From Thermotogaceae bacterium (lineage in GTDB: Bacteria; Thermotogota; Thermotogae; Thermotogales; Thermotogaceae): a stretch of 64,000 nt of DNA. Where the stretch lies: NCBI GenBank assembly GCA_027077795.1, contig JALWTT010000009.1, positions 62,001-126,000 on the forward strand, read 5' to 3'. Positions 33,090 through 41,834 of this stretch are shown here, one piece after another (position 1 is the stretch's first letter; each line of letters opens with the position of its first letter). A program made the position numbers and the translations under genes. The notes under the pieces are model-generated. The model saw only the letters and a program-made list of their open reading frames with translations. It was not told where the DNA came from and made no database searches.

Positions 33090-35782
33090 TTATCTTCACC
33101 TTCCTCCCTCTTTCTTCTCCTTCCATTCTCATGTTTCTCTCTCTGCCCTTCGTTTTCCTGGTGTTCGGGTAGATTCTCCTCCCTTTCCTGCTTCTCGAAC
33201 TTTACATCGACTTTTCCCACATCAAACCCATCAATTGTCAATCTGTGGACTAACGTATCAATTTTCCTCTCAACGATCTCCTTGGCTTTTTGGCTTGTGA
33301 CTCTGAAGACTATCGCGACACTCTTATCCTCTTTGGATATCTCGACTACCAGTTTTCCCAGGTTAGGAGGCTCAAGATCTATCTTAGCCCTCTCTATGAG
33401 TCTCGGCTCATTCTTCTTTAACTCCAGAATCCTAGAAATCCTGTCAATAATCTCCTCAACTCTGACTCTTTCATTTCCGAGTGAACTGTTCGTCTTTTGA
33501 GTGTTCTCAGATTTTCCAAGGGATTTTGAAAACTTCAGAATATTCAACTCTTCTTTCACCTCTTGAATTCTCTTGAAAATCTCTCGAAACTCCATGTCGT
33601 TTCGCTTGTAATCCTTGTAAGTTTCCCTTGCTTTTTTTGAAATATCTATCTCAATCTTCACGTTTTCCACCTTCATCTTTTTCTTGCCATCGGGATGAAA
33701 ATCTATCTCTTTCTCAGAAAGCTTTCGGAGATTATCCGCAACTCTTCGATTTTCCTTAGTCTTTCCCATGAACTCTTCAAGTTTGATTTGACCTTTCACC
33801 AGCCCAGCATCTCCAGTGTTCGCTACATCTCCACTGATATGTAGATATCCAAACGGCGAAGCTTTGAAAAATCGTCCTTCAGGTTTGCCGGTATTCACCG
33901 AGTTCGAATGTTTCGAGGAACCCGTTTTAAGGTCCTCCTTGGGGATTCTTACGTTTTCTGATATCCCCTTGATCAAATCAACCCTTTCAGCTCTTTTAGC
34001 GTGCGACCCAAGTTGATTTGAAGATTTTAACTTTTGAGTCTCTCTTCTATGATCAACTTGCTTTAAGACACTGGTATTCGAAAAACCTTCAAGATCGTGA
34101 TTTGTTGCCTGCTTTGGAACAAATGTGGCTTTTTCACTTCCTACTTCAGTGCCGGTATCCATTTTCATATGTGAACTGGACTCCTTCTCATCAATTCTTT
34201 TTTCAAAAGCTATTTTTTTGGAAACTAGGTGTCCCATATGATTTCCAGCTCTCGATGAAGTCTTGGGATTTAGAACAACCTCAGAAGGTTTTTGAGGATG
34301 TACTTTCTTAAAGGTTCCGTGTTCTTCCACTTCAAGGAATTTTCCAAAATGGTGAGCATTCGAGGTCACCGCAGGGTTTGACGGTAAACCCTCCACCGAT
34401 TTTGATTTCGTATCTTTTAGCATCTTTTCAACTTTTTTCTTTTGCCGCTTTGCGGTTTCTCGACCTTCATGAATTCCCAGATTCTCGGATTTTGCCTTTC
34501 GGCTGGCAAGTTGGGGTTCCTCTGAGCTTTTGATATTTCCAGGATCTGATTGATTCTGTACTACAAAGCTGTTTGAGCTCGTTGAAGGAGATCTAGTCTG
34601 TTCTGAGTCAACCTCAAGGCGCCTCTTCTCCGCCGTCTTCAATTTTTCGGCATCTGAGAAACTCTGCCCCTTGATACCAAGCTCACTATCCTTGATTTTT
34701 GAGATATGGTATTTTTCTCGTTTCAGCCCATGGACAGCTCCCTCTTCAACCTTCTGAGAGTTCTGGGATTTCAAATATTTTTTCCTTTCCTGCTTATTCA
34801 AGCTTTCGATCGATAATTTTTCACTGCTCTTCGGTTGTTCTGAGCGATTCTGACTCGTGCGAATCTTTAAGTGCTCGGTTTTCACCTCCTGGCTAGCGAG
34901 TTGAGGCTTCTTTCGAAGTTGTGAAGTGTTCAGATTCTTTTTATTTGTGACGTTATCGGCTTCTTCTTGACGTTTTTTCGAACCTGAAAGTTTCTTCGAT
35001 CTTTTTTGATCTCCTTGAGAATCCCCTGCATCTTTTTTTGAGCCCTCAATTTGGACATCATCTTTGGTTTCTAAAGCACGATGGAATTCTTTCTCGTCGA
35101 TAGAATCTTGGGATGCCTTATCGTTTTTCACATTGCCGGTGGAAGTTTTCTTTCGCACAGGAGAGTGATCCTGAATTTCTTCTCTCTCCTCATTCAACGT
35201 TTTGGAAGATCCTGAAGGCTGTTTTAGGATTTTCTTGTCGCCTTTACTAACCTTGTTTGTGGGGCTATTCTTGAAGACTTCACTTTCGATGCCGGAGGAT
35301 TTCGCGGCATCCTTTTCGTTTCTCAGGTTTAATCTTTTTAAATCTTTTGGAATTTTCACATGTTGCAAATCCCCAGAATCTTCAGTTTTAGCAGATTTCT
35401 TCCCTTCATCGCCAGATTTTCCGGCAGTCTTCAAAACATTCTTTAAACTGATACTTCTCACATTCTTCGTTGACCTTTTCCCAACCTTCTCAAGGAATTT
35501 CGCATCTTTCCCCTCAACAACGCTTTGAAAAACGCTATTTTTTTCTCTCTTTATGACGTTTTTCATTCTTTCAACGATGGAACTGTTGCTCTTTTCTGGA
35601 TTTTTTTCAATTGCCTGGGATTTCTTCAAGCTAACCTCAACGCTCAGCTTTTTAACGGACAGTTGCAAAATCTTCAACTCTTTGAGAACTTTTGCAAAGC
35701 TCTCCGTTTTCTTCCCTCCAGTTCGCATTTTCATCTTTAATCTATTACCTTCAAGTGGTAGTGAGAATGATACCTTCTTCAT
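33086..35782 (-). CDS. fliK: Flagellar hook-length control protein FliK (very long)
   Basis: The 898-residue product lies in the fliK position and has a FliK/Flg_hook C-terminal domain (residues about 790-870: RAKIDLEPPNLGKLVVEISK and TLVHRLTIDGFDVGKVDV). The first 750 residues are Lys/Ser/Glu-rich with little hydrophobic content, presumably the disordered ruler. Most FliK proteins are 400-600 residues. A long ruler would set a longer hook. Low sequence complexity means the middle can only be aligned within close relatives. It overlaps flgD and the MotE-like gene by ATGA. Confidence 0.88.
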   Translation of the reverse strand: MKKVSFSLPLEGNRLKMKMRTGGKKTESFAKVLKELKILQLSVKKLSVEVSLKKSQAIEKNPEKSNSSIVERMKNVIKREKNSVFQSVVEGKDAKFLEKVGKRSTKNVRSISLKNVLKTAGKSGDEGKKSAKTEDSGDLQHVKIPKDLKRLNLRNEKDAAKSSGIESEVFKNSPTNKVSKGDKKILKQPSGSSKTLNEEREEIQDHSPVRKKTSTGNVKNDKASQDSIDEKEFHRALETKDDVQIEGSKKDAGDSQGDQKRSKKLSGSKKRQEEADNVTNKKNLNTSQLRKKPQLASQEVKTEHLKIRTSQNRSEQPKSSEKLSIESLNKQERKKYLKSQNSQKVEEGAVHGLKREKYHISKIKDSELGIKGQSFSDAEKLKTAEKRRLEVDSEQTRSPSTSSNSFVVQNQSDPGNIKSSEEPQLASRKAKSENLGIHEGRETAKRQKKKVEKMLKDTKSKSVEGLPSNPAVTSNAHHFGKFLEVEEHGTFKKVHPQKPSEVVLNPKTSSRAGNHMGHLVSKKIAFEKRIDEKESSSHMKMDTGTEVGSEKATFVPKQATNHDLEGFSNTSVLKQVDHRRETQKLKSSNQLGSHAKRAERVDLIKGISENVRIPKEDLKTGSSKHSNSVNTGKPEGRFFKASPFGYLHISGDVANTGDAGLVKGQIKLEEFMGKTKENRRVADNLRKLSEKEIDFHPDGKKKMKVENVKIEIDISKKARETYKDYKRNDMEFREIFKRIQEVKEELNILKFSKSLGKSENTQKTNSSLGNERVRVEEIIDRISRILELKKNEPRLIERAKIDLEPPNLGKLVVEISKEDKSVAIVFRVTSQKAKEIVERKIDTLVHRLTIDGFDVGKVDVKFEKQEREENLPEHQENEGQREKHENGRRRKREEGEDK

Positions 35783-36723
35783 CTTCCAACTCCTCTCTCT
35801 ATGAGTCCTTTGAAGATCTTTGGATGCTCACTCTGGAGTATAGAAAGAATCTCCTGAGACCTGTCAGATGGCATCCCAGAGATCAGGGCCGCTATGACAT
35901 CTATGTTCAGATTCAGATCCATCATGATTTTCACGATGTCTCTACTATTCAGAGAGGAGAGATAACGGACTATATCGTCAACTATTACCTTCTCATTTTC
36001 TAACTTTGCCTTTTCTCTCGCGACTTCGTCTAAAAGTTCTTTCAGTTTCTCCTGTTCATCCTCTATCTCTTTTATCTTCTCCTCTATTCCTCCAAGGAGT
36101 TCTGTAACTTGGGCAGCCTTCAAAGGGTTCTTCTTTGCCAAAGCCTGCAACACTTCCGCTTTTAGATCATCTGGGAGCTCATCCACTGCTGCCGCTATTG
36201 TCGAAGCGGATATTGTGTCTTGGATGAGGATCGTGGAAAGCTCCTCGGGATCACCAGACTTGAGAATGTTCCTCAAATCTTGCACCTTTTTTCTCACATC
36301 CTCGTAAGCTGCCGAGGATTTATTCACCTCTTTGAACTTATCCTTCCACTCCTTTTCCATGGCTCTCAATGTGGTCAGCAACCTTTCGTACTCATCCTTT
36401 TGCGATTTCAAAAGTTGTTCCTTCTTTTCAACCTCTTCCATCTTTTTCCCCACATCTTCAACCACTCCAGAGAGAACGCTCTTGTAATAAGCAGATGGAT
36501 TCCCGACTTTAATTGGGGTGTATTGAATCCTGTCCTTGATGTAGGGAACTTTTGATAAAACATAAGCTATGTAGCTTCTCCAATCTTTGAACACGTTGGC
36601 ACCACAAGCTTCGAGCTTCCGGGACTCGAAGTACATGTAATGAACTAGCAGAAACAGAATTGCGAAAACAAAAGCTAAAGCCAAAGCCTTGCCCATTCCA
36701 CCTTTTCTTTTCTTATCCGCCAA
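35779..36723 (-). CDS. MotE-like flagellar protein with coiled coil and MgtE-N/FliG-like domain
   Basis: The 314-residue product has one N-terminal membrane helix (ALALAFVFAILFLLVHYMYF), an exported coiled coil (VEKKEQLLKSQKDEYERLL ... IKEIEDEQEKLKELLDEVA) and alpha-helical repeats of MgtE-N/FliG type (PDDLKAEVLQALAKKNPLKAAQ, LNIDVIAALISGMPSDRSQEIL). This matches the periplasmic chaperone/stator group called MotE or FlbB. Start is TTG 36723 behind GGAGGGAGAGG. It heads the minus flagellar operon. Confidence 0.85.
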   Translation of the reverse strand: MADKKRKGGMGKALALAFVFAILFLLVHYMYFESRKLEACGANVFKDWRSYIAYVLSKVPYIKDRIQYTPIKVGNPSAYYKSVLSGVVEDVGKKMEEVEKKEQLLKSQKDEYERLLTTLRAMEKEWKDKFKEVNKSSAAYEDVRKKVQDLRNILKSGDPEELSTILIQDTISASTIAAAVDELPDDLKAEVLQALAKKNPLKAAQVTELLGGIEEKIKEIEDEQEKLKELLDEVAREKAKLENEKVIVDDIVRYLSSLNSRDIVKIMMDLNLNIDVIAALISGMPSDRSQEILSILQSEHPKIFKGLIERGVGR

Positions 36724-36784
36724 GACCTCTCCCTCCGATAGGATTCTTCTTTGCCCAAAAGCTTTACTCCTAAAACATTTCGGA

Positions 36785-36793
36785 TGCTATAAT
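36785..36793 (+). promoter_or_regulatory. Extended -10 promoter before mce
   Basis: TGCTATAAT matches the extended -10 consensus TGnTATAAT. No good -35 was seen at 17 bases. The predicted start is about 36800, just before the ribosome site. Confidence 0.45.
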
Positions 36794-36815
36794 CCCTGAA
36801 CAGGGGGTGAATGAG

Positions 36816-37226
36816 TTGAAAGCACTTAAGATTGATCATGTGGGAATTGCCGTTAGAAACGCTCAGGAGAGGTTAAGGCTTTACCGAGACTTCTTCGGAC
36901 TCGAAATTTCAAAAGTTGAAGAGCTTCCAGAGAGAGGTTTGAGGGTTTATTTTGTTGAAATAGGGGACACGCGCTTTGAAATACTGGAGGAAACATCCGA
37001 GAATAGCGAAATTCATTCCTTCTTGGAAAAGAGAGGAGAAGGGTTTCATCACATAGCGATCAGGGTTGAAGGCATAGAGCAAGCTGTAGAAGAGGCGAAA
37101 AAGCACGGGTTAAAACCCCTATCTGAAATGCCTCAAAAAGGGGCACATGGTACTAAGGTGGTGTTCCTCCATCCAAAAACTGCGGGTGGGATTCTCTTTG
37201 AGCTTGTAGAAGGGGGAGATGAATAA
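36816..37226 (+). CDS. mce: Methylmalonyl-CoA epimerase
   Basis: The product (136 residues) belongs to the vicinal oxygen chelate fold: DHVGIAVRNAQERLRLYRDFFGL at the start (quoted in part: IDHVGIAV), EERGFHHIAIRVEGIEQAV-like second half with GFHHIAIRV, and FLHPKTAGGILFELVEG at the end, giving the metal ligands His, His and Glu. It interconverts (R)- and (S)-methylmalonyl-CoA in the succinate-propionate pathway. Start is TTG 36816, six bases after GGGGGTG; the upstream GTG is inside the ribosome site. It overlaps mmdA by one base (TAATG). Confidence 0.94.
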   Translation: MKALKIDHVGIAVRNAQERLRLYRDFFGLEISKVEELPERGLRVYFVEIGDTRFEILEETSENSEIHSFLEKRGEGFHHIAIRVEGIEQAVEEAKKHGLKPLSEMPQKGAHGTKVVFLHPKTAGGILFELVEGGDE

Positions 37227-38773
37227 TGGGTATGAGGGATTTGGTTGAGAATTTGAAGGAGATGGAGAAAAAGATAGAGCTTGGAGGAGGGGAGAGCAAA
37301 ATAGCAAAACAACATGAAAAAGGCAAACTCACTACTCGCGAGAGGCTGGAAATACTCCTGGATCCAGGAACGTTCGTAGAAGTTGATAAGTTTGTCAAGC
37401 ACAGAAACACCTATTTTGGTTTGGATAAAATGGAACTCCCAGCGGACGGAGTGGTAACCGGGATAGGAGAGATCAGTGGGCGAAAGGTAGCCGTCTATTC
37501 CCAGGATTTCACGGTCATGGGAGGATCACTCGGGGAGATGCATGCAAAGAAAATCGCGAAGGTCATGGACTTGGCGATGAAAATGGGGATTCCCATCATA
37601 GGTATAAACGACTCAGGTGGGGCGAGAATTCAAGAAGGTGTGGATTCACTCTATGGATATGGCGAGATATTCAGGAGAAACACCCTCGCTTCTGGGGTTG
37701 TTCCACAGATAAGCGTCATCGCCGGTCCATGTGCAGGAGGAGCAACTTATTCTCCTGCGATCACCGACTTCATCGTGATGGTCGACAAGAGGTCCCACAT
37801 GTTTATAACTGGTCCGAACGTCATAAAAGCCGTTACGGGAGAAGAGGTGACGTTTGAAGAGTTGGGAGGTGCTTTGGTTCATAATCAGAGAAGCGGGAAC
37901 GCTCATTTTTTAGCGTCGAGTGATGAAGAGGCAATGAAACTTGTAAGAGCTCTTCTGTCGTATCTTCCATCGAACAACATGGAAGATCCACCTGGAAAGG
38001 AAGGAGACGGTGATTTCACCATGCCTGAGAAAATCTACGACATAGTTCCCACAGATCCGAGAAAAGGGTACGATGTTAGGGATGTTATAGAATTGGTAGT
38101 TGACCAGGGAACATTTCTTGAAGTCCATGCTTTCTTTGCAACAAATATAGTAACGGGTTTCGCTAGAGTCAACGGGATGGTTGTAGGAGTCGTAGCCAAC
38201 CAGCCAAAGATACTAGCGGGTTCCCTTGACATAGATTCCTCTGATAAAGCTGCCAGGTTTATAAGGTTTTTGGATGCGTTTAACATACCGATATTAACCT
38301 TTGTCGATACTCCTGGATTCCTTCCAGGAGTGGCACAAGAACATGGTGGAATAATAAGACATGGTGCGAAAATCCTTTTCGCTTACAGCGAGGCCACCGT
38401 CCCAAAGATAACAGTTATACTCAGAAAAGCCTATGGTGGCGCGTACATAGCGATGGGCAGCAAGCACCTTGGAGCGGATTTCGTATTTTCCTGGCCATCT
38501 GCTGAGATAGCCGTTATGGGACCTGAGGGAGCCGCAAACATAATATTCAGAAAGCAAATTCAGGCAGCGGAAAATCCAGAGGAGTCCAGGAAAGAGTATA
38601 TAGAGATGTACAAAGCCGAGTTTGCGAACCCCTATCAGGCAGCGTCCAGGGGATATGTGGATGCCGTAATAGATCCAATAAGGTCTAGAGAGATGGTTGC
38701 AAAAGCACTAGACATAGCCAGGACAAAGGTCGAGGCACGTCCGAGAAAGAAGCACGGGAACATCCCCCTGTGA
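37226..38773 (+). CDS. mmdA: Methylmalonyl-CoA decarboxylase/carboxyltransferase alpha subunit
   Basis: The 515-residue protein is a carboxyltransferase of the MmdA/PccB type with two crotonase-like halves. Visible are GKLTTRERLEILLDPGTF, the acyl-CoA pocket INDSGGARIQEGVDSLYG, GPCAGGATYSPAITDF, and in the second half FVDTPGFLPGVAQEHGGIIRHG and GGAYIAMGSKHLG. It moves carboxyl groups between methylmalonyl-CoA and biotin. The neighbours (epimerase, OadG-like and biotin carrier genes) indicate a sodium-pump decarboxylase, but a transcarboxylase or propionyl-CoA carboxylase role is also possible. Confidence 0.95.
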   Translation: MGMRDLVENLKEMEKKIELGGGESKIAKQHEKGKLTTRERLEILLDPGTFVEVDKFVKHRNTYFGLDKMELPADGVVTGIGEISGRKVAVYSQDFTVMGGSLGEMHAKKIAKVMDLAMKMGIPIIGINDSGGARIQEGVDSLYGYGEIFRRNTLASGVVPQISVIAGPCAGGATYSPAITDFIVMVDKRSHMFITGPNVIKAVTGEEVTFEELGGALVHNQRSGNAHFLASSDEEAMKLVRALLSYLPSNNMEDPPGKEGDGDFTMPEKIYDIVPTDPRKGYDVRDVIELVVDQGTFLEVHAFFATNIVTGFARVNGMVVGVVANQPKILAGSLDIDSSDKAARFIRFLDAFNIPILTFVDTPGFLPGVAQEHGGIIRHGAKILFAYSEATVPKITVILRKAYGGAYIAMGSKHLGADFVFSWPSAEIAVMGPEGAANIIFRKQIQAAENPEESRKEYIEMYKAEFANPYQAASRGYVDAVIDPIRSREMVAKALDIARTKVEARPRKKHGNIPL

Positions 38774-38783
38774 GGTGATTGGA

Positions 38784-39089
38784 TTGGGCATTTGGCAGGT
38801 AACCATAGTTGGTTTGACGATGGTGTTCCTGATATTCGCCATTCTTTATTTACTTTTTATATTGATGAGCTATATAACAAAATTATCCTCAAGAGAGGGG
38901 AATCCCAAGCCTTCAGCACCCCAATCTTCGAGACGTGAGGAAGAAGTCGCAGCTGTGTTCGCTGCCGTATACCATATGATGGGCAAAGCTGTTAGAATAA
39001 AGAGGATAGTCAAAGGGGAGAGAGGATGGGAAACATGGAAAAGACGTGGCTGGAGAGGTGTTAGAGAATGGCGAGGAAATTTAAAGTGA
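38784..39089 (+). CDS. OadG/MmdD-like small membrane subunit
   Basis: The product (about 101 residues) has one N-terminal membrane helix (WQVTIVGLTMVFLIFAILYLLFI) and a Pro/Ser-containing linker to a basic helical tail (VAAVFAAVYHMMGKAVRIKRI). This layout is typical of gamma/delta subunits of sodium-pump decarboxylases, which hold the complex together and may bind zinc. Start is TTG 38784, five bases after GAGGTGA. It overlaps the biotin carrier gene by 22 bases. Confidence 0.82.
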   Translation: MGIWQVTIVGLTMVFLIFAILYLLFILMSYITKLSSREGNPKPSAPQSSRREEEVAAVFAAVYHMMGKAVRIKRIVKGERGWETWKRRGWRGVREWRGNLK

Positions 39090-39466
39090 AGGTGAACGGA
39101 AGAGAATATATCGTCGAAGTTGAGGAAATCAGGGAAAAATCTGGTTCGGCGGAGTTTTCATATGTTGGTCAGCCAAAGAAGGTGGCAATTTCTACCGCTG
39201 AGCCACCGAAATCCGCACCAGTTCCTACGAAGGATCAGGAGATTTCTGGTGAAGGGAAAATCATAAAGGTTCCCATGAGTGGTAGTGTTTTGAAAATTTA
39301 TGTGAAACCTGGGGATACTGTTAACGTCGGAGATACCCTTCTGGTATTTGAAGCGATGAAGATGGAGAACGAACTGAAATCTCCTTATCCTGGGGTTGTA
39401 AAGGAAGTTTTGATCAAAGAAGGAGATATGGTGGAGACAGGGCAGACTGTTGTGATATTGAAATAA
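39068..39466 (+). CDS. mmdC: Biotin carboxyl carrier subunit
   Basis: The 132-residue protein ends in a biotinyl domain: GDTVNVGDTLLVFEAMKMEN, where the lysine of AMKM is biotinylated, then PYPGVVKEVLIKEGDMVETG. The N-terminal part starts KFKVKVNGREYIVEVEEI and is joined by an Ala/Pro-rich linker (STAEPPKSAPVPTKD). It shuttles the carboxyl group between MmdA and the membrane subunit. The ATG 39068 follows GGAGAGGTG. Confidence 0.95.
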   Translation: MARKFKVKVNGREYIVEVEEIREKSGSAEFSYVGQPKKVAISTAEPPKSAPVPTKDQEISGEGKIIKVPMSGSVLKIYVKPGDTVNVGDTLLVFEAMKMENELKSPYPGVVKEVLIKEGDMVETGQTVVILK

Positions 39467-39487
39467 TAACTTTCAGGGGGTGAAAAT

Positions 39488-39952
39488 ATGGAATTCAAGA
39501 TTGTGAGCTTTGTACTTGGGAATGAAGAGTTCGGAGTAGATATAATGAAGATCGATAGCATAGTTGAGCTTGGGAAACTCACCAAGGTACCGGAATCCGC
39601 AGATTACGTGGAAGGTATTATGAACTTTCGTGGGATGGTCATCCTCATAGTGAACCTCAGGAAAAAATTCTACATGGAGGATCTCCCTGAGGATAAAAAA
39701 GCCAGGAGCAAAGTCATAGTAGTCAACCTAGATAAGAAAAAGGTGGGGTTCATGGTCGATGACGTCAGGGAAGTTCTAACGGTCAGCGAAGAGCAGATGG
39801 AGGAACCACCTGAAGAGATAGGAGGAGCGGGAAGATCCTATGTCCTGGGAATAGCCAAGATAGGTGACTCTATGATGATAATTCTGGATATAGACAAGGT
39901 CCTTTCCGCAGAAGAGAAACTCGAGATAGGTAAAATCATGGAGAACGTTTGA
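39488..39952 (+). CDS. cheW: Chemotaxis coupling protein CheW
   Basis: The 154-residue protein has the CheW fold: VSFVLGNEEFGVDIMKIDSI at the start, VPESADYVEGIMNFRGMVILIVNLRKKF (in part: GIMNFRGMVI) and VGFMVDDVREVLTVSEEQ. It connects methyl-accepting receptors with CheA. It lies 21 bases after the biotin carrier gene and before the mreB-flg operon, and is followed by a terminator. Confidence 0.95.
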   Translation: MEFKIVSFVLGNEEFGVDIMKIDSIVELGKLTKVPESADYVEGIMNFRGMVILIVNLRKKFYMEDLPEDKKARSKVIVVNLDKKKVGFMVDDVREVLTVSEEQMEEPPEEIGGAGRSYVLGIAKIGDSMMIILDIDKVLSAEEKLEIGKIMENV

Positions 39953-39976
39953 GGCGGGAGATCCCGCCTTCAGTTT
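39952..39976 (+). terminator. Terminator after cheW
   Basis: A 7-bp stem (aggcggg / cccgcct) with a 4-base loop agat overlaps the cheW stop and is followed by TCAGTTTTCC. It probably separates the mce-cheW transcript from mreB. Confidence 0.75.
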
Positions 39977-40041
39977 TCCTCCCAGGAATTTGATCAACCT
40001 CAGCAGAAGAATTGAATTGGTGTGGAAAGGGGGTATGCATC

Positions 40042-41049
40042 TTGCCGAGGGGGGATCTGGGAATAGACCTCGGAACAGCGAGCTTTGTAGTTTATCAGAA
40101 GGGAAAGGGAATAGTTGTCTACGAGCCCTCTGTTGTCACGATTTCCAGAAGGACAAAGTCGATTGTTGCAGTTGGAGAGGAAGCGAAAAGGATGCTCGGG
40201 AAAACCCATGAAGACCTTGAAACTATCAAGCCCATGAAAGATGGGGTTATAGCTGATTACAGAATAATCGAGGCCATATTGAGGGAGTTTTTCAAGAGGG
40301 CGAAAAAGACCCGGTTCTTCAAACCTGAGGTTGTTATAGGCGTACCCACAAAGATAACCAGTGTTGAGAAAAGAGCAGTCTTTGAAGCAGCGCTCAACGC
40401 TGGGGCAAGGAAAGTCTATATAGTCTCGGAACCCATAGCCGCTGCAATAGGTGCTGGAATAGATGTCACGAGATCGGAAGGCAGCATGATAGTAGATATA
40501 GGTGGAGGGACAACGGACGTAGCCGTGATCAGCTTGGGTGGAATAGTCGTCGGGGATTCCATAAAAGTCGCAGGCATGGCGATGGATGAAGCCATCGTCA
40601 AATATATAAAGAAGAAATATGGGCTGATAATAGGTGAAGCCACTGCTGAAGAGGTAAAAAAGAGCATAGGAAAAGTACATCCTGATTATGACGATTATGA
40701 AAAGGAAATAAGAGGTAGAGATGCTGTTTCAGGTCTCCCTAGGGTGGACAGGATCAGCTCGAACGATGTCATGGAAGCCATTAGACCTATGGTAAACAAC
40801 ATAATTAGCAAGATAAAGTCCATACTCGAGAAAACCCCTCCTGAGCTCGCATCAGACATAATAGGCAACGGGATAACCCTCACAGGAGGTGGAGCACTTC
40901 TGAGAGGAATTGACAGGGTTGTTGAAGAAGAAATAGGAGTGAGGGCGTCCGTAGCCGAAGATCCTATAATGTGTGTCGCAAATGGCACAGGTGTTCTTTT
41001 AGGAGATACCTCACTTTTGTTAGCTGTTGCGGAAACCTATGAGAGGTGA
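40042..41049 (+). CDS. mreB: Rod-shape determining protein MreB/Mbl
   Basis: The product (335 residues) is a bacterial actin: LGIDLGTASFVVYQKGKGIV, VVIGVPTKITSVEKRAV, the phosphate-2 loop MIVDIGGGTTDVAVIS and adenosine loop ITLTGGGALLRGID. It directs lateral wall synthesis. TTG 40042 was chosen because AAGGGGGTA lies six bases upstream; the longer frame from TTG 40012 adds ten non-family residues. It leads directly into flgF, seven bases away, in the same order as mbl-flhO-flhP in Bacillus subtilis. Confidence 0.95.
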   Translation: MPRGDLGIDLGTASFVVYQKGKGIVVYEPSVVTISRRTKSIVAVGEEAKRMLGKTHEDLETIKPMKDGVIADYRIIEAILREFFKRAKKTRFFKPEVVIGVPTKITSVEKRAVFEAALNAGARKVYIVSEPIAAAIGAGIDVTRSEGSMIVDIGGGTTDVAVISLGGIVVGDSIKVAGMAMDEAIVKYIKKKYGLIIGEATAEEVKKSIGKVHPDYDDYEKEIRGRDAVSGLPRVDRISSNDVMEAIRPMVNNIISKIKSILEKTPPELASDIIGNGITLTGGGALLRGIDRVVEEEIGVRASVAEDPIMCVANGTGVLLGDTSLLLAVAETYER

Positions 41050-41055
41050 TGAAAA

Positions 41056-41820
41056 GTGATCCGTGGGATGTACATGGCTGCTATGGGAATGCTCAATGAT
41101 ATGTACAAGCTGGATAGGATATCCAACGACTTGGCGAATGTGGATACAGTTGGATACAAAAAGGATAGTGAATCGTTCAAAACTTATCTGAATAGACTCA
41201 TGGTAGCTGAACTCCCAGATCCGATAAGGGGTAGGAAACTCGTTCCCATAGGGAGGCTGGAGGGGGCAGTTGTTTTGGATGAAGTTCACCCGGTGATGAA
41301 AGAAGGGGCCCTTGAGCGAACGAACAACCCACTTGATCTTGCTATAACCGGAAAGGGCTTTTTCGCCGTTGAAAAAAATGGAAGAGTTCTTTACACAAAA
41401 GCGGGAAATTTTAAATTGAATGAAAAAGGGTACATGGTGACTTCAGACGGAGGATATCTGTTGAATGAAAACGGAGGCAGGATAGGAATTTCCGGAAGCA
41501 ATGTGGAAATTTCGGAAGATGGGACGATATATATCGACGGAAAGAAGATAGCGAGAATAGCGGTTTACGGTTTCGATAACCCAGAAAAGCTCGAGAAGGT
41601 TGGATACACGTACTTTGAACGAACTGAAGAATCTGGAAAACCCAAAAGGCTATCTGTAGGAATCAAGCAGGGTTACATCGAAAGATCAAATGTGAACGCT
41701 CTGAGAGAGATGGTTGGGATGATCAAAGCTTTGAGGCATTTTGAGATCTCACAGAGGGTTGTCACAACAAGTGATGAGCTCCTTGGAAGGCTTATGAATA
41801 GTGTTGGTAGCCTTAGGTGA
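41056..41820 (+). CDS. flgF: Flagellar rod protein FlgF (FlhO-like)
   Basis: The 254-residue rod protein starts IRGMYMAAMGMLNDMYKLDRI with the axial motif NDLANVDTVGYKK, contains ITGKGFFAVEKNGRVLYTKAG, and ends with the matching helix YIERSNVNALREMVGMIKAL. Start is GTG 41056 behind GAGGTGATG. It is distinguished from flgG by position and by lack of the FlgG-specific sequence; FlgF/FlgG assignment is by order. Confidence 0.9.
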   Translation: MIRGMYMAAMGMLNDMYKLDRISNDLANVDTVGYKKDSESFKTYLNRLMVAELPDPIRGRKLVPIGRLEGAVVLDEVHPVMKEGALERTNNPLDLAITGKGFFAVEKNGRVLYTKAGNFKLNEKGYMVTSDGGYLLNENGGRIGISGSNVEISEDGTIYIDGKKIARIAVYGFDNPEKLEKVGYTYFERTEESGKPKRLSVGIKQGYIERSNVNALREMVGMIKALRHFEISQRVVTTSDELLGRLMNSVGSLR

Positions 41821-41834
41821 GGGAGGATGAGAAC

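Noticed and set aside
33816-34896. Long frames opposite fliK
   Set aside because: They are antisense shadows of a low-complexity Lys/Ser-rich gene and lack start signals.
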